Positions 36,799 through 46,351 of a stretch of DNA of 64,000 nt are shown here, piece after piece. How positions within the stretch are numbered: the first letter of the stretch is position 1; the number at the start of each line of letters is the position of its first letter. Made by a program: the position numbers and the translations under genes. The stretch comes from Rossellomorea aquimaris TF-12. Lineage in GTDB: Bacteria > Bacillota > Bacilli > Bacillales > Bacillaceae_B. The notes under the pieces were generated by a model. It had not been told where the DNA came from and searched no databases. It saw only the letters and a program-made list of their open reading frames with translations. The stretch is from the NCBI RefSeq assembly GCF_001648555.1, contig NZ_LQXM01000002.1, positions 100,708 to 164,707 on the forward strand, given 5' to 3'.

Positions 36799-37884
36799 AT
36801 GAAACAGGTGACCATTCAAACTCCTTCCAAGACTTACCCTGTGAAGATTGGGGAAGAAATGACGAATGAAATCGTGATGTTCATTAAGAAACGTTTTCCG
36901 AAAGTATCCAACGTGTGGATTATTGCAGATGAAGAAGTGTTTACACTTCATGGAACCTCTCTTGCAGTAACTTTAAAAGATTTTTTTAAATTGACCATTT
37001 ACAAAGCTCCTAAAGGTGAATACGCCAAAAGCTTTCGTGTTTATGAAGAGGCAATTACCCATGGCTTAGAACATAAAGTAGATCGTCACTCACTTGTATT
37101 AGCGTTTGGAGGAGGAGCGATTGGTGACCTTGCTGGATTCGTAGCATCCACGTACATGAGAGGGATACCCTTTATTGGAGTACCAACCACAATATTGGCT
37201 CATGATAGTGCTGTTGGAGGAAAAGTAGCGATCAATCACCCTTTAGGGAAAAATATGGTGGGCCAGTTTTATCAGCCTGAAGGTGTGTTTTTTGATTTGA
37301 ATTATTTTAAAACCCTTCCGGAAAAAGAAGTTTTATCTGGCTTTGCAGAGGTGATTAAACACGCTTTTCTATCAAGTTCATCATTTTTAGAAGAGATCAT
37401 GAGCTCGTTTCATTCTGTGAATAATCTAGACAAGAAATTTCTTATTGACTGTTTAGTTAAGGGCATAGAGGTGAAAGGAGATATTGTATCCAAGGATGAA
37501 AGAGAATCAAATATTCGTGCCTTTTTGAACTTTGGCCATACGTACGGACATGCTGTTGAAAGCTCAAGTGGCTATGGAAATAGGACTCATGGTGAATCAG
37601 TCATGATCGGAATGATTTATGCTTTATACTTAAGTAAGATCTATTATAATCTATCCTTTAATCTGAGCACCTTTATTACTTGGATCAAGTCGATTGGTTA
37701 TGATTTAAAAGTTCCAGATTCAATCTCTTTTGAGGTTCTCTACCAAGGAATGCAGCATGATAAGAAGTCTCAAGACGGGGTGCCTGTATTTGTCTTATTG
37801 AGAAGTATTGGTGAACCTGAGATGGTCAAGGTTTCGAAGGAAGATCTGATTAAGGCGGATGGATTTATTAGACAAATAACATAA
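36799..37884 (+). CDS. aroB: 3-dehydroquinate synthase
   Basis: 361 residues. FGGGAIGDLAGFVASTYMRG (NAD binding) and zinc ligands in AEVIKHAF, NFGHTYGHAVE and THGE. Converts DAHP to 3-dehydroquinate. ATG 36799 follows AAAGGAG by ten bases; a three-codon ATGATATGA reading overlaps both the aroF stop and this start, hinting at coupling. Confidence 0.95.
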   Translation: MKQVTIQTPSKTYPVKIGEEMTNEIVMFIKKRFPKVSNVWIIADEEVFTLHGTSLAVTLKDFFKLTIYKAPKGEYAKSFRVYEEAITHGLEHKVDRHSLVLAFGGGAIGDLAGFVASTYMRGIPFIGVPTTILAHDSAVGGKVAINHPLGKNMVGQFYQPEGVFFDLNYFKTLPEKEVLSGFAEVIKHAFLSSSSFLEEIMSSFHSVNNLDKKFLIDCLVKGIEVKGDIVSKDERESNIRAFLNFGHTYGHAVESSSGYGNRTHGESVMIGMIYALYLSKIYYNLSFNLSTFITWIKSIGYDLKVPDSISFEVLYQGMQHDKKSQDGVPVFVLLRSIGEPEMVKVSKEDLIKADGFIRQIT

Positions 37885-37947
37885 TCTTAAAGGCTCTGAG
37901 AAGAATAGAGTTGCAAGTGCAAGGAATAAAAAAGGAGTGTGAGTAGA

Positions 37948-38313
37948 ATGATTAGGGGAATTCGTGGTGCAACCACAGTAGATGTGGATAGTGAAAAAGA
38001 AATTCTCCATTCAACTAATGAGCTTCTTAAAGAAATGATTTTACATAATAAAATCAAAGCAGAGGAAGTAGCTTCTGTATTTATCTCGGCTACGAATGAT
38101 TTAACCAGTTCTTTTCCTGCTAAGGCATTACGGAAATTTGATGAATGGAAGTATGTTCCTGTAATGTGTATGCAAGAGCTCGATGTACCTAATGGTTTAT
38201 CTCGTTGTATTAGAATTATGATTCATTATAATACGTCAACACCCCAACGGGAAATTCAACATATTTATATGAAAAGGGCCATTAGCCTAAGGCCTGACTT
38301 AAAAGAAGAGTAA
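37948..38313 (+). CDS. aroH: Monofunctional chorismate mutase (AroH type)
   Basis: 121 residues starting MIRGIRGATTV, with catalytic-region residues R in RGIRGAT, CMQELDVP and CIRIMIHYNT. Trimeric enzyme converting chorismate to prephenate. RBS AAAGGAGTG. In B. subtilis trpEDCFBA follows directly; here hisC starts after 56 bases. Confidence 0.94.
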   Translation: MIRGIRGATTVDVDSEKEILHSTNELLKEMILHNKIKAEEVASVFISATNDLTSSFPAKALRKFDEWKYVPVMCMQELDVPNGLSRCIRIMIHYNTSTPQREIQHIYMKRAISLRPDLKEE

Positions 38314-38369
38314 CATTTTTCCATTGTGTTAAATAACCTTCTTATGAAAGATGATTGAAAGGAAGTTTT

Positions 38370-39476
38370 ATGATGAAGTGGAAACCCCAGATCGAATCTC
38401 TTAAAGCATATCAACCCGGAAAAACTATGGAGGATGTACAAAAGCTTTATAAGCTTGAGAAAGTGGTGAAGCTAGCTTCAAATGAAAATCCCTTTGGGTG
38501 TTCAGCAAATGTACAAAAGTACTTACAAGAAACAGCTTTATCTCAAGCAATCTATCCTGATGGATATGCTAAGGATTTACGATTAAAAGTAGCGGAGCAT
38601 CTTTCAGTTGAACCAACTCAATTAATATTCGGAAATGGTTCCGATGAAGTAATAGAAATGATCGCTAGGGCTCTACTGGATAGTGGTAATAATACAGTAA
38701 TGGCAACACCGACATTTCCACAATATAAACATAACGCAATTGTAGAAGGGGCAGAAGTTAGAGAAGTACCACTTGACTTAAAAGGAAAACATCAGTTAGG
38801 CAGAATGCTGAAAGAGATAGATGACTCTACATCGGTTGTATGGCTCTGCTCTCCGAACAATCCAACTGGTGAATATATTCGACACAATGAGTTAGTTTCA
38901 TTCCTTAATTCTGTTCCTCCTCACGTGTTGGTTGTATTAGATGAAGCCTATTTTGAATATGTCGTGGCTGAAGATTATTATGATTCATTAGAATTACTAA
39001 AGTCTTATCCTCAACTACTAATTACTAGAACTTTTTCAAAGGCCTATGGTCTAGCAGGCTTCAGGGTAGGATATGGAATCGGAAGCCATGAAGTAATAAG
39101 TAAGCTTGAGCCTATACGCGAACCATTTAATAATAATTCTTTAGGTCAAGGTGCTGCTGCGTCGGCTATTGAAGATCAAGCATTTATCAAAGAATGTAGT
39201 GAGCAGAATCGAGAGGGGCTTAATCAGTACTATCGTTTTTGTGAAGAGAATCAATTGCACTACATTCCATCACAAGCAAATTTTATACTCATTGACTTTG
39301 GTGTTAATGGTGATGAGGTATTTACATTTCTAATGAGTAAAGGTTTTATTGTAAGGTCTGGACAGGCTCTAGGATATCCGAACTCTGTTAGAGTAACTGT
39401 GGGATCCCAAGAACAAAACGAGGAAGTAATAGAAAAAATGAAAGAGTTTCTTAAAGAGTTAAAAAAAACAAAATGA
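38370..39476 (+). CDS. hisC: Histidinol-phosphate / aromatic amino acid aminotransferase
   Basis: 368 residues. PLP enzyme: SNENPFG, GNGSDEVIEM, SPNNPTG, catalytic Lys in RTFSKAYGLAGFRVGYG. Acts in histidine, tyrosine and phenylalanine synthesis. ATG 38370 or 38373 after AAAGGA. Followed by a strong terminator. Confidence 0.94.
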   Translation: MMKWKPQIESLKAYQPGKTMEDVQKLYKLEKVVKLASNENPFGCSANVQKYLQETALSQAIYPDGYAKDLRLKVAEHLSVEPTQLIFGNGSDEVIEMIARALLDSGNNTVMATPTFPQYKHNAIVEGAEVREVPLDLKGKHQLGRMLKEIDDSTSVVWLCSPNNPTGEYIRHNELVSFLNSVPPHVLVVLDEAYFEYVVAEDYYDSLELLKSYPQLLITRTFSKAYGLAGFRVGYGIGSHEVISKLEPIREPFNNNSLGQGAAASAIEDQAFIKECSEQNREGLNQYYRFCEENQLHYIPSQANFILIDFGVNGDEVFTFLMSKGFIVRSGQALGYPNSVRVTVGSQEQNEEVIEKMKEFLKELKKTK

Positions 39477-39486
39477 CTTAGGAAGT

Positions 39487-39528
39487 AGTCGGAAGGGAAT
39501 CACGTCGTGAACCCTTTCCGACTTTTTT
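39487..39528 (+). terminator. Intrinsic terminator between hisC and tyrA
   Basis: AGTCGGAAGGG / CCCTTTCCGACT (one bulged base) and a T run, starting 11 bases after the hisC stop. It would split the aroF-hisC and tyrA-aroE transcripts or limit read-through. Confidence 0.85.
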
Positions 39529-39551
39529 CAAACTACACGAGGTGGAGGAAA

Positions 39552-40655
39552 ATGGAAGGAACTGTTTTAGTAGTCGGCATGGGGTTAATAGGAGGATCAT
39601 TAGCTCTTTGTATAAAAGGTGAACACCCAAACTCGAAAATCATCGGGCATGACATCAATCATAAAGAATTAAGGTTAGCGAAAACAATGGGTGTTATTGA
39701 TGAAATGTCCATCTCATTACAGCATGCAGCAGAACAAGCTGATCTTATCATTATTTCAACACCCGTTTTTCAAACGGAAAATATAGTAAAACAGCTTCAA
39801 GGGTTTACTCTTAAAAAAGATGCAATCATTACAGACACAGGAAGCACAAAGGAACAAATCATGAATGCATCCAGCATTTTAACCGAAAAGGGTCTATTTT
39901 TTATTGGTGGGCATCCTATGGCCGGTTCTCATAAGAGTGGAGTGACAGCTAGTAAACAAATTCTTTTTGAGAATGCATTTTATTTATTAACACCTAGTAA
40001 TAACGCAAGCGAAGAAAACGTTAATGCTCTTATGAATTGGTTAAAGGGAACAAAGGCTAAATTCATATTGGTAGATCCACGAGAGCATGATGAAATAACA
40101 GGAACCATCAGTCACTTCCCACATATCATAGCAGCTTCTCTTGTACATCAAGCTAAGGAGTCTTCCGAAGAACACCCGTATATTCGAAGGCTTGCAGCTG
40201 GAGGATTTCGTGATATTACACGAATTGCATCCTCAAATCCAACCATGTGGAAAGACATCACAATCCAAAATCGCTCTGTCCTATTAAACATTTTAGGGCA
40301 ATGGAAAGTTGAAATGGAAAAAGTAATTTCAATGATCGAAGACAACAATACACATAAAATATTTGAATATTTTAGTGAAGCAAAGCGTTTTCGAGATGAC
40401 CTTCCTATATTATCTAAAGGTGCGATTCCGTCTTTTTATGATTTATTTGTTGATGTTCCTGATTATCCTGGTGTTATTTCGGAAGTTACTGCTTACCTTG
40501 CGCAAGAAAAAATAAGCTTGACCAATATTAGAATTTTAGAAACAAGAGAAGATCTATATGGAGTTCTTGTCATTAGTTTTCAAACATTTGAGGATAGAGA
40601 ACAAGCGATAGAGTGCTTGAAGACAAATACAAATTATGAATTATTCTTAGGGTAG
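39552..40655 (+). CDS. tyrA: Prephenate dehydrogenase
   Basis: 367 residues. NAD motif VVGMGLIGGSLA, GGHPMAGSHKSG and SHFPHIIAASL, then a C-terminal ACT domain (about 295-365, VDVPDYPGVISEV) for tyrosine feedback. ATG 39552 follows GAGGTGGAGG; the reading frame opens earlier, inside the terminator. Confidence 0.95.
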   Translation: MEGTVLVVGMGLIGGSLALCIKGEHPNSKIIGHDINHKELRLAKTMGVIDEMSISLQHAAEQADLIIISTPVFQTENIVKQLQGFTLKKDAIITDTGSTKEQIMNASSILTEKGLFFIGGHPMAGSHKSGVTASKQILFENAFYLLTPSNNASEENVNALMNWLKGTKAKFILVDPREHDEITGTISHFPHIIAASLVHQAKESSEEHPYIRRLAAGGFRDITRIASSNPTMWKDITIQNRSVLLNILGQWKVEMEKVISMIEDNNTHKIFEYFSEAKRFRDDLPILSKGAIPSFYDLFVDVPDYPGVISEVTAYLAQEKISLTNIRILETREDLYGVLVISFQTFEDREQAIECLKTNTNYELFLG

Positions 40656-40667
40656 AGGGTGAAAAGG

Positions 40668-41960
40668 ATGGCAGATAGAAGATTAGCAAAGCCTAAAAAC
40701 GGGCTCAATGGCGAATTACATGTCCCTGGTGATAAATCGATTTCCCACCGTGCAGTGATGTTCGGTTCCATTGCAGAAGGAAAGACAACGATACATAATT
40801 TCCTAATGGGGGAAGATTGTCTAAGTACAATTTCATGTTTTCGAAAGTTGGGGGTCGACATTTCTCTAATGGAAGATGAAGTTATTATTAACGGGAAAGG
40901 CTGGAGTGGTCTAATAGAGCCGAAGGAAATACTTGATGTGGGGAATTCCGGAACAACAACGCGTTTGATCATGGGTATTTTAGCAGGCAGACCCTTTCAT
41001 TCGGTTCTGATTGGAGATGAATCCATAGCCCGTCGTCCTATGAAAAGAGTGACGGATCCTTTAAAGCTATTTGGAACTCATATCGACGGACGTAATGGAG
41101 GGGACTTTACTCCGTTAACTATACGTGGGGGAAGTCTAAAAGGAATACAGTACGAGCTTCCAATAGCGAGTGCACAGGTGAAATCTGCCATTGTTTTAGC
41201 GGGATTACAGGCTGAGGGGCGTACAGAAATTATTGAGCCTCAAAAAACAAGAAACCATACAGAGAAAATGATCGTTGAGTTTGGTGGAAGTGTTGAGAGA
41301 GAAGAGAAGACGATAAAAGTATTAGGCGGTCAAAGTCTAAAGGGAACGGAAGTGTTTGTTCCTGGAGATATTTCTTCGGCAGCATTTTTTATGGTTGCAG
41401 CAGCCATCGTACCAGGCAGCAATGTAATTCTTAAAAACGTAGGATTAAATGAAACAAGAATAGGGATCATTGAAGTTTTGGAGAAAATGGGAGCAACGAT
41501 TGAAGTATTGGAACATTCGAAACAAGGTGAACCAATAGGTGACATTCACATAGTGACCTCTGAGTTAAAAGGAATTGAAATTGCAGGTGACCTTATTCCT
41601 TCGCTAATCGATGAAATTCCGGTTATTGCTCTACTTGCCACTCAAGCAATTGGAACAACAACCATTAAAAACGCAGAGGAATTAAAGGTGAAAGAAACAA
41701 ACCGGATTGATGCTATCGTAGCTGAATTAAAAAAACTGGGTGCTTCCATTAGAGCGACCGACGACGGAATGATCATTGAAGGGAAAACTTCCTTAAACGG
41801 AGGTAATGTTCATTCATGGGGAGATCATCGAATTGGTATGACACTCGCTATTGCATCTTTAATTACAAAAACAGATGTGTATTTAGAAAATGCCGAAGCA
41901 ATAAACATCTCATATCCTCAGTTCTTTAAAGATCTTGAACAGCTTTTAATTAGCAAGTAA
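40668..41960 (+). CDS. aroE: 3-phosphoshikimate 1-carboxyvinyltransferase (EPSP synthase)
   Basis: 430 residues (AroA in E. coli). [36 protein letters not shown] and ETNRID... signatures complete. Joins shikimate-3-phosphate and PEP. ATG 40668 chosen; GTG 40659, four bases after tyrA, is possible. The GNSGTTTR loop has no obvious resistance-type change that I can judge by eye. Confidence 0.96.
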   Translation: MADRRLAKPKNGLNGELHVPGDKSISHRAVMFGSIAEGKTTIHNFLMGEDCLSTISCFRKLGVDISLMEDEVIINGKGWSGLIEPKEILDVGNSGTTTRLIMGILAGRPFHSVLIGDESIARRPMKRVTDPLKLFGTHIDGRNGGDFTPLTIRGGSLKGIQYELPIASAQVKSAIVLAGLQAEGRTEIIEPQKTRNHTEKMIVEFGGSVEREEKTIKVLGGQSLKGTEVFVPGDISSAAFFMVAAAIVPGSNVILKNVGLNETRIGIIEVLEKMGATIEVLEHSKQGEPIGDIHIVTSELKGIEIAGDLIPSLIDEIPVIALLATQAIGTTTIKNAEELKVKETNRIDAIVAELKKLGASIRATDDGMIIEGKTSLNGGNVHSWGDHRIGMTLAIASLITKTDVYLENAEAINISYPQFFKDLEQLLISK

Positions 41961-41972
41961 TACATTATCATT

Positions 41973-42004
41973 AAAACGGGAGGTGTATTCACCTCCCGTT
42001 TTAA
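41973..42004 (+). terminator. Intrinsic terminator after aroE
   Basis: AAAACGGGAGGTG, four-base loop, CACCTCCCGTTTT. Nearly perfect; ends the aromatic cluster. Confidence 0.93.
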
Positions 42005-42027
42005 TGATTTCCAGTCATTTATACTGT

Positions 42028-42058
42028 CCTTCCTTCATAGCTTGTCTATAAAGGAAGG
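42028..42058 (+). promoter_or_regulatory. Hairpin covering the Shine-Dalgarno of the next gene
   Basis: CCTTCCTTCATAG / CTATAAAGGAAGG, 12 of 13 pairs with a five-base loop. The right arm is the RBS (AAGGAAGG) of the gene starting at GTG 42067, so translation should be blocked while it is folded. Confidence 0.65.
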
Positions 42059-42066
42059 TGATTAAA

Positions 42067-42966
42067 GTGAATGCGTTTGTGATAGATAAAGCAAATTTGG
42101 TTAAAGATTCTAAAATTGTACAATCATCTATTTTAATTGAAAACAATAAGATCTCTGCTATGAAGGACAGCTTTACCTATTATGCTTTTATGAAAATGAG
42201 AGTAGACCCATTTATTATGACTCCTGTTCATGTAATGTGTGATTTGGAGTTACCTCTTAAGCAAGAGTTTTCGTCCTTAAAAAATTATTTTATAAATGAG
42301 TTTATTTCAAAAGGTTGTACAACCATTCTCACCTCTTTTTCACTTCAATATGAATACCAGTTTCTTGAGAAGCTTAAAGAAAAACGAACCTCTTTGCTAA
42401 ATAGTCCCCTTGATTACACATTAGGTATTTCTGTACCAGCTGACCTTATCACTCAAAACACGGTAAAACTTTGTAAAGATCATAAAATACCAATTATCTG
42501 GGTAGCATTAGATAACATAGAACAATTGAAAAAAATAAAATGGGGATGGATTAAAGGACTTTTGTATAATTACCCCATTACTTTTGTCCCCTTTTTTACG
42601 ACAAATATAGACAAAAAACTAAAAATGAAGCATCTTAAAATATGGCAAAAAATGATGAAAAACGAGAGGATTCAACATTTTTCGGATGAAATCCAACAAA
42701 AGACTCCACTTCCTATGGAACAATTGAAAAAAATTGGGATATATCCTCATAGAGGAAATTTTATCGTAGGTGGAGAAATAAGTTATAACCTCTATATGAG
42801 GAAAGAAAACTCATCTAATGAAGAGCACTCTACGTTTAAATATGAAGATCATGTGCTAAAATGTACCATGAATAAAGGAAAATGTTTTTATTCATTCAAT
42901 CAAGGATATTTTTATCCTGGAGTCGGGGAAGAAATAATCATCCATACTCCTGGATATTTTATTTAA
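42067..42966 (+). CDS. Amidohydrolase-like protein, probably catalytically inactive
   Basis: 299 residues. N-terminal strand pattern (VIDKANLVKDSKIVQ...ILIENNKISAM) and SKGCTTILTSF resemble the beta-sandwich and first barrel strand of amidohydrolases such as dihydroorotase or NagA. Where those have H-x-H, this has H55-V-M57 (TPVHVMCD), and no later metal His/Asp set is evident, so it should not hydrolyse like its relatives. C-terminal strands (FYPGVGEEIIIHTPGYF) fit the sandwich return. It is an extra gene between aroE and ypiA with an excellent but hairpin-buried RBS. Fold call is inference. Confidence 0.5.
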   Translation: MNAFVIDKANLVKDSKIVQSSILIENNKISAMKDSFTYYAFMKMRVDPFIMTPVHVMCDLELPLKQEFSSLKNYFINEFISKGCTTILTSFSLQYEYQFLEKLKEKRTSLLNSPLDYTLGISVPADLITQNTVKLCKDHKIPIIWVALDNIEQLKKIKWGWIKGLLYNYPITFVPFFTTNIDKKLKMKHLKIWQKMMKNERIQHFSDEIQQKTPLPMEQLKKIGIYPHRGNFIVGGEISYNLYMRKENSSNEEHSTFKYEDHVLKCTMNKGKCFYSFNQGYFYPGVGEEIIIHTPGYFI

Positions 42967-42996
42967 TATTATGCGAAGGAAAGAAAGGAATTGTAT

Positions 42997-44256
42997 ATGT
43001 CATACGGTGAACAAATGATCACTTCTTTAGAAGAAGGGAACTTAGAAGAAGCAAAAAAGCAATATGAACAGGTATTAAAGTTTGGATCCCATGAAGATAA
43101 ATTCAGTTTAGCTGAAGAATTACATCAACTTGGCTTTCTTGAAGAAGCAAAAGAATTATATGAAAACCTACTTCAATACTATCCTGGCGAAGGGGAGTTG
43201 TTGGTTGAAGTGGCAGAAGTATTAGTAGAAATGGATCAAGAGGAAGAAGCGATTAACAATCTTGCTCTCATAGAGGAAGATGACCCTACTTACCCCAGAG
43301 CTTTATTACTATTAGCCGACTTGTATCAAATGCAAGGGTTATTTGAAGTTAGCGAACAAAAATTGATACAAGCCAAAAAAATCTTACCAGAAGAACCCGT
43401 TATTGATTTTGGTTTAGGTGAATTATATGCGGAAACGGGCAGGTTTTTAGAAGCTATCAGACATTATGACACCCTAATTAAAAACGGAATAACTGAATTA
43501 GGTGGGACAAATGTCCATCAAAGACTCGCAGAAGCATATAGTGTAGGGGGAGCCTTTGAAGAGGCGTTAACACATTATGAAAAAGCTCTCGAAAAAAACT
43601 TAGAAATTAATACCCTTTTTGGCTATGCATTTACTGCTTTTCAAGCAGGGTTTTATGAAAAGGCAATTGAAAAATTTGTTTCTGTTAAAGAGCTGGATCC
43701 AGAATATCACTCAGTTTATTTGCTGTTAGCAAAATCTTATGAGCATGATGAACAATTACAAGAAAGCCTTGAAACTATTCAAGAAGGGGTAAAACAGGAC
43801 GAGTTTAACAAGGAATTGAACCTCTTTGGAGGGAAAATTTCTTTAAAGCTTGGTTTAGAAGAGGAAGCAGAGAAGTTTCTAAGGGAGGCTTTAGCTCTAG
43901 ATCCAGGATATGTTGAGGCGGCCTTACTTATTAATAAATTATTTTTTACGCAAGATCGATACGAAGATGTGTTAGAAATTGCTCAGATGCTTACTGTTGA
44001 AGGGGAAGAGGAACCTCAAGTGAATTGGGACCTGGCAAAAGCTTATGAGGGTCTTGAAGAATATAATTATGCATTAAAACAATACCGTATTGCATATAAT
44101 TACTTTAAGAATCAGCAACAGTTTTTAATAGAATACGGTCAATTTTTAGTAGAGGAAGGACTTAGAGGTGAAGCGATCGAAGTTTATAAACATCTCATTA
44201 AAATGGATCCTTCAAATGATGAATGGCAAGAGCTAATTGAAAGATTACAAGACTAA
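42997..44256 (+). CDS. ypiA: Tetratricopeptide-repeat protein YpiA
   Basis: 419 residues composed of about eleven TPR units (recurring A-x-x-x-Y/F-x-x-A/L and P spacing, e.g. EEAKELYENLLQYYPGE, EEALTHYEKALEKN). Cytoplasmic scaffold. In Firmicutes YpiA is linked with YpiB/ReoY in control of cell-wall synthesis. RBS AGAAAGGAA; ATG 42997. ypiB follows. Confidence 0.9.
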   Translation: MSYGEQMITSLEEGNLEEAKKQYEQVLKFGSHEDKFSLAEELHQLGFLEEAKELYENLLQYYPGEGELLVEVAEVLVEMDQEEEAINNLALIEEDDPTYPRALLLLADLYQMQGLFEVSEQKLIQAKKILPEEPVIDFGLGELYAETGRFLEAIRHYDTLIKNGITELGGTNVHQRLAEAYSVGGAFEEALTHYEKALEKNLEINTLFGYAFTAFQAGFYEKAIEKFVSVKELDPEYHSVYLLLAKSYEHDEQLQESLETIQEGVKQDEFNKELNLFGGKISLKLGLEEEAEKFLREALALDPGYVEAALLINKLFFTQDRYEDVLEIAQMLTVEGEEEPQVNWDLAKAYEGLEEYNYALKQYRIAYNYFKNQQQFLIEYGQFLVEEGLRGEAIEVYKHLIKMDPSNDEWQELIERLQD

Positions 44257-44363
44257 TCGATTTTTTGTTTGAGCGAAAAGGATAGTAAATAATTATTCAA
44301 TCTAATGGGTTTGTCATTGGAATAAAGTTAAATCAAATAGGATTTCGCAGAGGAGGGAAAACC

Positions 44364-44876
44364 ATGACCACCCCTGTATCTGTCAACGAGAAGAAAGAAT
44401 TTATACGCTGGTTTTTAAACCGATATCAGTTAAAGAGAAGAGAATGTGTCTGGATATTAAATTACTTGATGAGCCATGATCAATTGATGAAAAAGGTTCA
44501 TTTTGTTGAAGAGTCCCAATACTGTCCAAGAGGCTTAGTCATGTCGACTCATTGTGTTGAGGATGTACCGTTTCGTTTTTATAAAGAAAATATTATGACA
44601 ACGGATGCAGAGAAATCATTCCATGATATTCGATTAAATAAAGATGAAGATATCTACATTCAATTAAATTTTAGTAAAGCGAATTCAAGTTATCAATTTG
44701 CAGCAGTTCTTGAAGAAAATCCGTTTATGCCGAAATATCTGTTAATAAATGAAAAAGACAGAATTGTGGCTGAGCAATTTTTACGACAAAGTCTACAAAC
44801 ATTTCAGAAAGACCGTATTTTGAAAGCTATTGATGATGCCCTTGATTCGGGTGATAAAAAAACCTTTAAAAATTAA
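44364..44876 (+). CDS. ypiB: ReoY-family protein YpiB (DUF1798/UPF0302 type)
   Basis: 170 residues: an N-terminal helical domain ([28 protein letters not shown]) and a C-terminal IDEAL-like helix ([26 protein letters not shown]). ReoY, the Listeria orthologue, supports ClpCP degradation of MurA and so tunes peptidoglycan synthesis. RBS GGAGGG. Lies after ypiA as in B. subtilis. Confidence 0.88.
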   Translation: MTTPVSVNEKKEFIRWFLNRYQLKRRECVWILNYLMSHDQLMKKVHFVEESQYCPRGLVMSTHCVEDVPFRFYKENIMTTDAEKSFHDIRLNKDEDIYIQLNFSKANSSYQFAAVLEENPFMPKYLLINEKDRIVAEQFLRQSLQTFQKDRILKAIDDALDSGDKKTFKN

Positions 44877-44906
44877 CCAAACAATTGAATAGTTTAAAAT
44901 AAATTC

Positions 44907-44941
44907 AAGTGAAGAGATAAAAAAGTCTCTTCGCTTTTTTT
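44907..44941 (+). terminator. Intrinsic terminator after ypiB
   Basis: AAGTGAAGAGA / TCTCTTCGCTT with a T run. Confidence 0.9.
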
Positions 44942-45223
44942 TGAATTCTTTTATTCTTGAGACCTAGTTATACTTTGATCTCCTGGGTAGCCTGCAATTG
45001 GGTGTCGCATGATACGATTCCCAATTATCCAATTGACCCATAACAAAAACCATGATTTATTGTTCAATCGTAGGTACCGAGAATTTATTTAAAAAACATA
45101 CGTCAACATACAAAATTAGGACAGGGGTATACTACAAATTAAGGAATATAACTTTTAATCCTAAGCAGGAAAGTGATAAGATGGATGGAAAGGAATGCTA
45201 GAATAACAAAGTGAGGGTTTTAA
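44942..45223. other. Gap upstream of ypiF
   Basis: No ORF. Holds an inverted repeat AATTGGG / CCCAATT around 44996-45028 and a possible -10 box TATACT at 45128-45133 without a good -35. Otherwise I see nothing. Confidence 0.45.
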
Positions 45224-45688
45224 ATGAATTGGAATGTTAAAGACATAGAGGTTTTTGAATCAGAAAAAGCTTACATAGATACAGCCGTAATACCAGTTGT
45301 CCCTATTGACTTTGGAAACAATATTAGAATTTCAGGTGCACAGTCTGAATTTATTTCCTTACTAACCTTTCACCTTGAAAGACAATTCAAAGGAAGAATG
45401 ATGATTGTACCTCCATATTCTTATTTGATGTCAGTATCTAGAGAATCAGAGGTTGAAGAATTATCTAGATGGGAGAAAGAATTGAAAGAAAGTGGTGTAA
45501 AACATACCTTCTTTCTAACAGCAGATAGTGAGTGGAAAAAGGTAGAGAACCAACTTGAAGAAAGCTTGATTTGGGTACCTTCAATTCCATTGGAACACTT
45601 GGACGAAAACTATAAGCATTCAATCATGGAAGACCAGGTAAAACAGCTTTTAAATGTGATTGTTCAAAAATGGCAAAAAAATTCATAA
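45224..45688 (+). CDS. ypiF: DUF2487 protein YpiF
   Basis: 154 residues, soluble alpha/beta (IDTAVIPVVPIDFG ... RMMIVPPYSYLMS ... SLIWVPSIPLEHLD). Immediately upstream of qcrA as in B. subtilis. Function unknown; perhaps linked to bc-complex expression because of the fixed neighbourhood. Confidence 0.82.
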   Translation: MNWNVKDIEVFESEKAYIDTAVIPVVPIDFGNNIRISGAQSEFISLLTFHLERQFKGRMMIVPPYSYLMSVSRESEVEELSRWEKELKESGVKHTFFLTADSEWKKVENQLEESLIWVPSIPLEHLDENYKHSIMEDQVKQLLNVIVQKWQKNS

Positions 45689-45828
45689 AAACTTCACATT
45701 GTGTCCATCATTTAGATTATAGAGTTATTGACCTTGATTAAAGTTTAATATATCATAGTTATGTCCTAGTTTTATATTTGTGCGAAATATGTCCGATGGA
45801 CTTACCTTACGATAGAGGGGGGAAAAGG

Positions 45829-46338
45829 ATGAGCAAACATCGTGTATCCAGACGTCAATTCCTTAACTATACACTTACGGGTGTAGGCGGTTTCATGGCA
45901 GCAGGAATGCTAATGCCAATGGTTCGATTCGCTGTCGATCCAGTTTTGAAAACGGAAGCAGCTGGAGATTTTAAAGCAACTAAGCAAAAAATCTCTGAAC
46001 TAAAAAATGAACCAGTTCGTGTCGATTTTTCTTATGAACAAAAAGATGCGTGGTACACATCAGAAGTAACACAAACTGCTTGGGTATACAAGAATGAAGA
46101 AGGGAACATTGTTGCGCTTTCACCAGTATGTAAACATCTTGGATGTACAGTAAACTGGGCGGGAGACAAAAATAACCCAGATAAGTTCTATTGCCCTTGT
46201 CATGGTGGATTGTATAAGAAAAACGGTAAAAACATACCGGGAACTCCACCGACAGCACCGTTGGATACTTATCCAACAAAAGAAAAAGATGGTATTTTAT
46301 ACCTTGGACAACCTGAACCAAATAAATATGTTAAGTAA
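45829..46338 (+). CDS. qcrA: Menaquinol:cytochrome c reductase Rieske iron-sulfur subunit
   Basis: 169 residues. N-terminal SRRQFLNYTLTG Tat-like region and one membrane anchor (about 15-35). Rieske ligands C-K-H-L-G-C-T and C-P-C-H-G-G for the 2Fe-2S cluster. ATG 45829 follows AGGGGGG; the ORF opens at 45778. First gene of qcrABC. Confidence 0.96.
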   Translation: MSKHRVSRRQFLNYTLTGVGGFMAAGMLMPMVRFAVDPVLKTEAAGDFKATKQKISELKNEPVRVDFSYEQKDAWYTSEVTQTAWVYKNEEGNIVALSPVCKHLGCTVNWAGDKNNPDKFYCPCHGGLYKKNGKNIPGTPPTAPLDTYPTKEKDGILYLGQPEPNKYVK

Positions 46339-46351
46339 GGGGGCGTAATCT

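Noticed and set aside
37885..37950. GAG and TAG triplets before aroH as a TRAP-binding site
   Set aside because: Only a few triplets with irregular spacing; TRAP targets need about 7-11 with 2-3 base spacing.
40634..40972. - strand open frame of 112 codons over tyrA-aroE
   Set aside because: Antisense shadow; the + strand encodes the conserved EPSP synthase N terminus.
45980..46321. - strand open frame of 113 codons over qcrA
   Set aside because: Antisense shadow of the Rieske gene, which has intact cofactor motifs.
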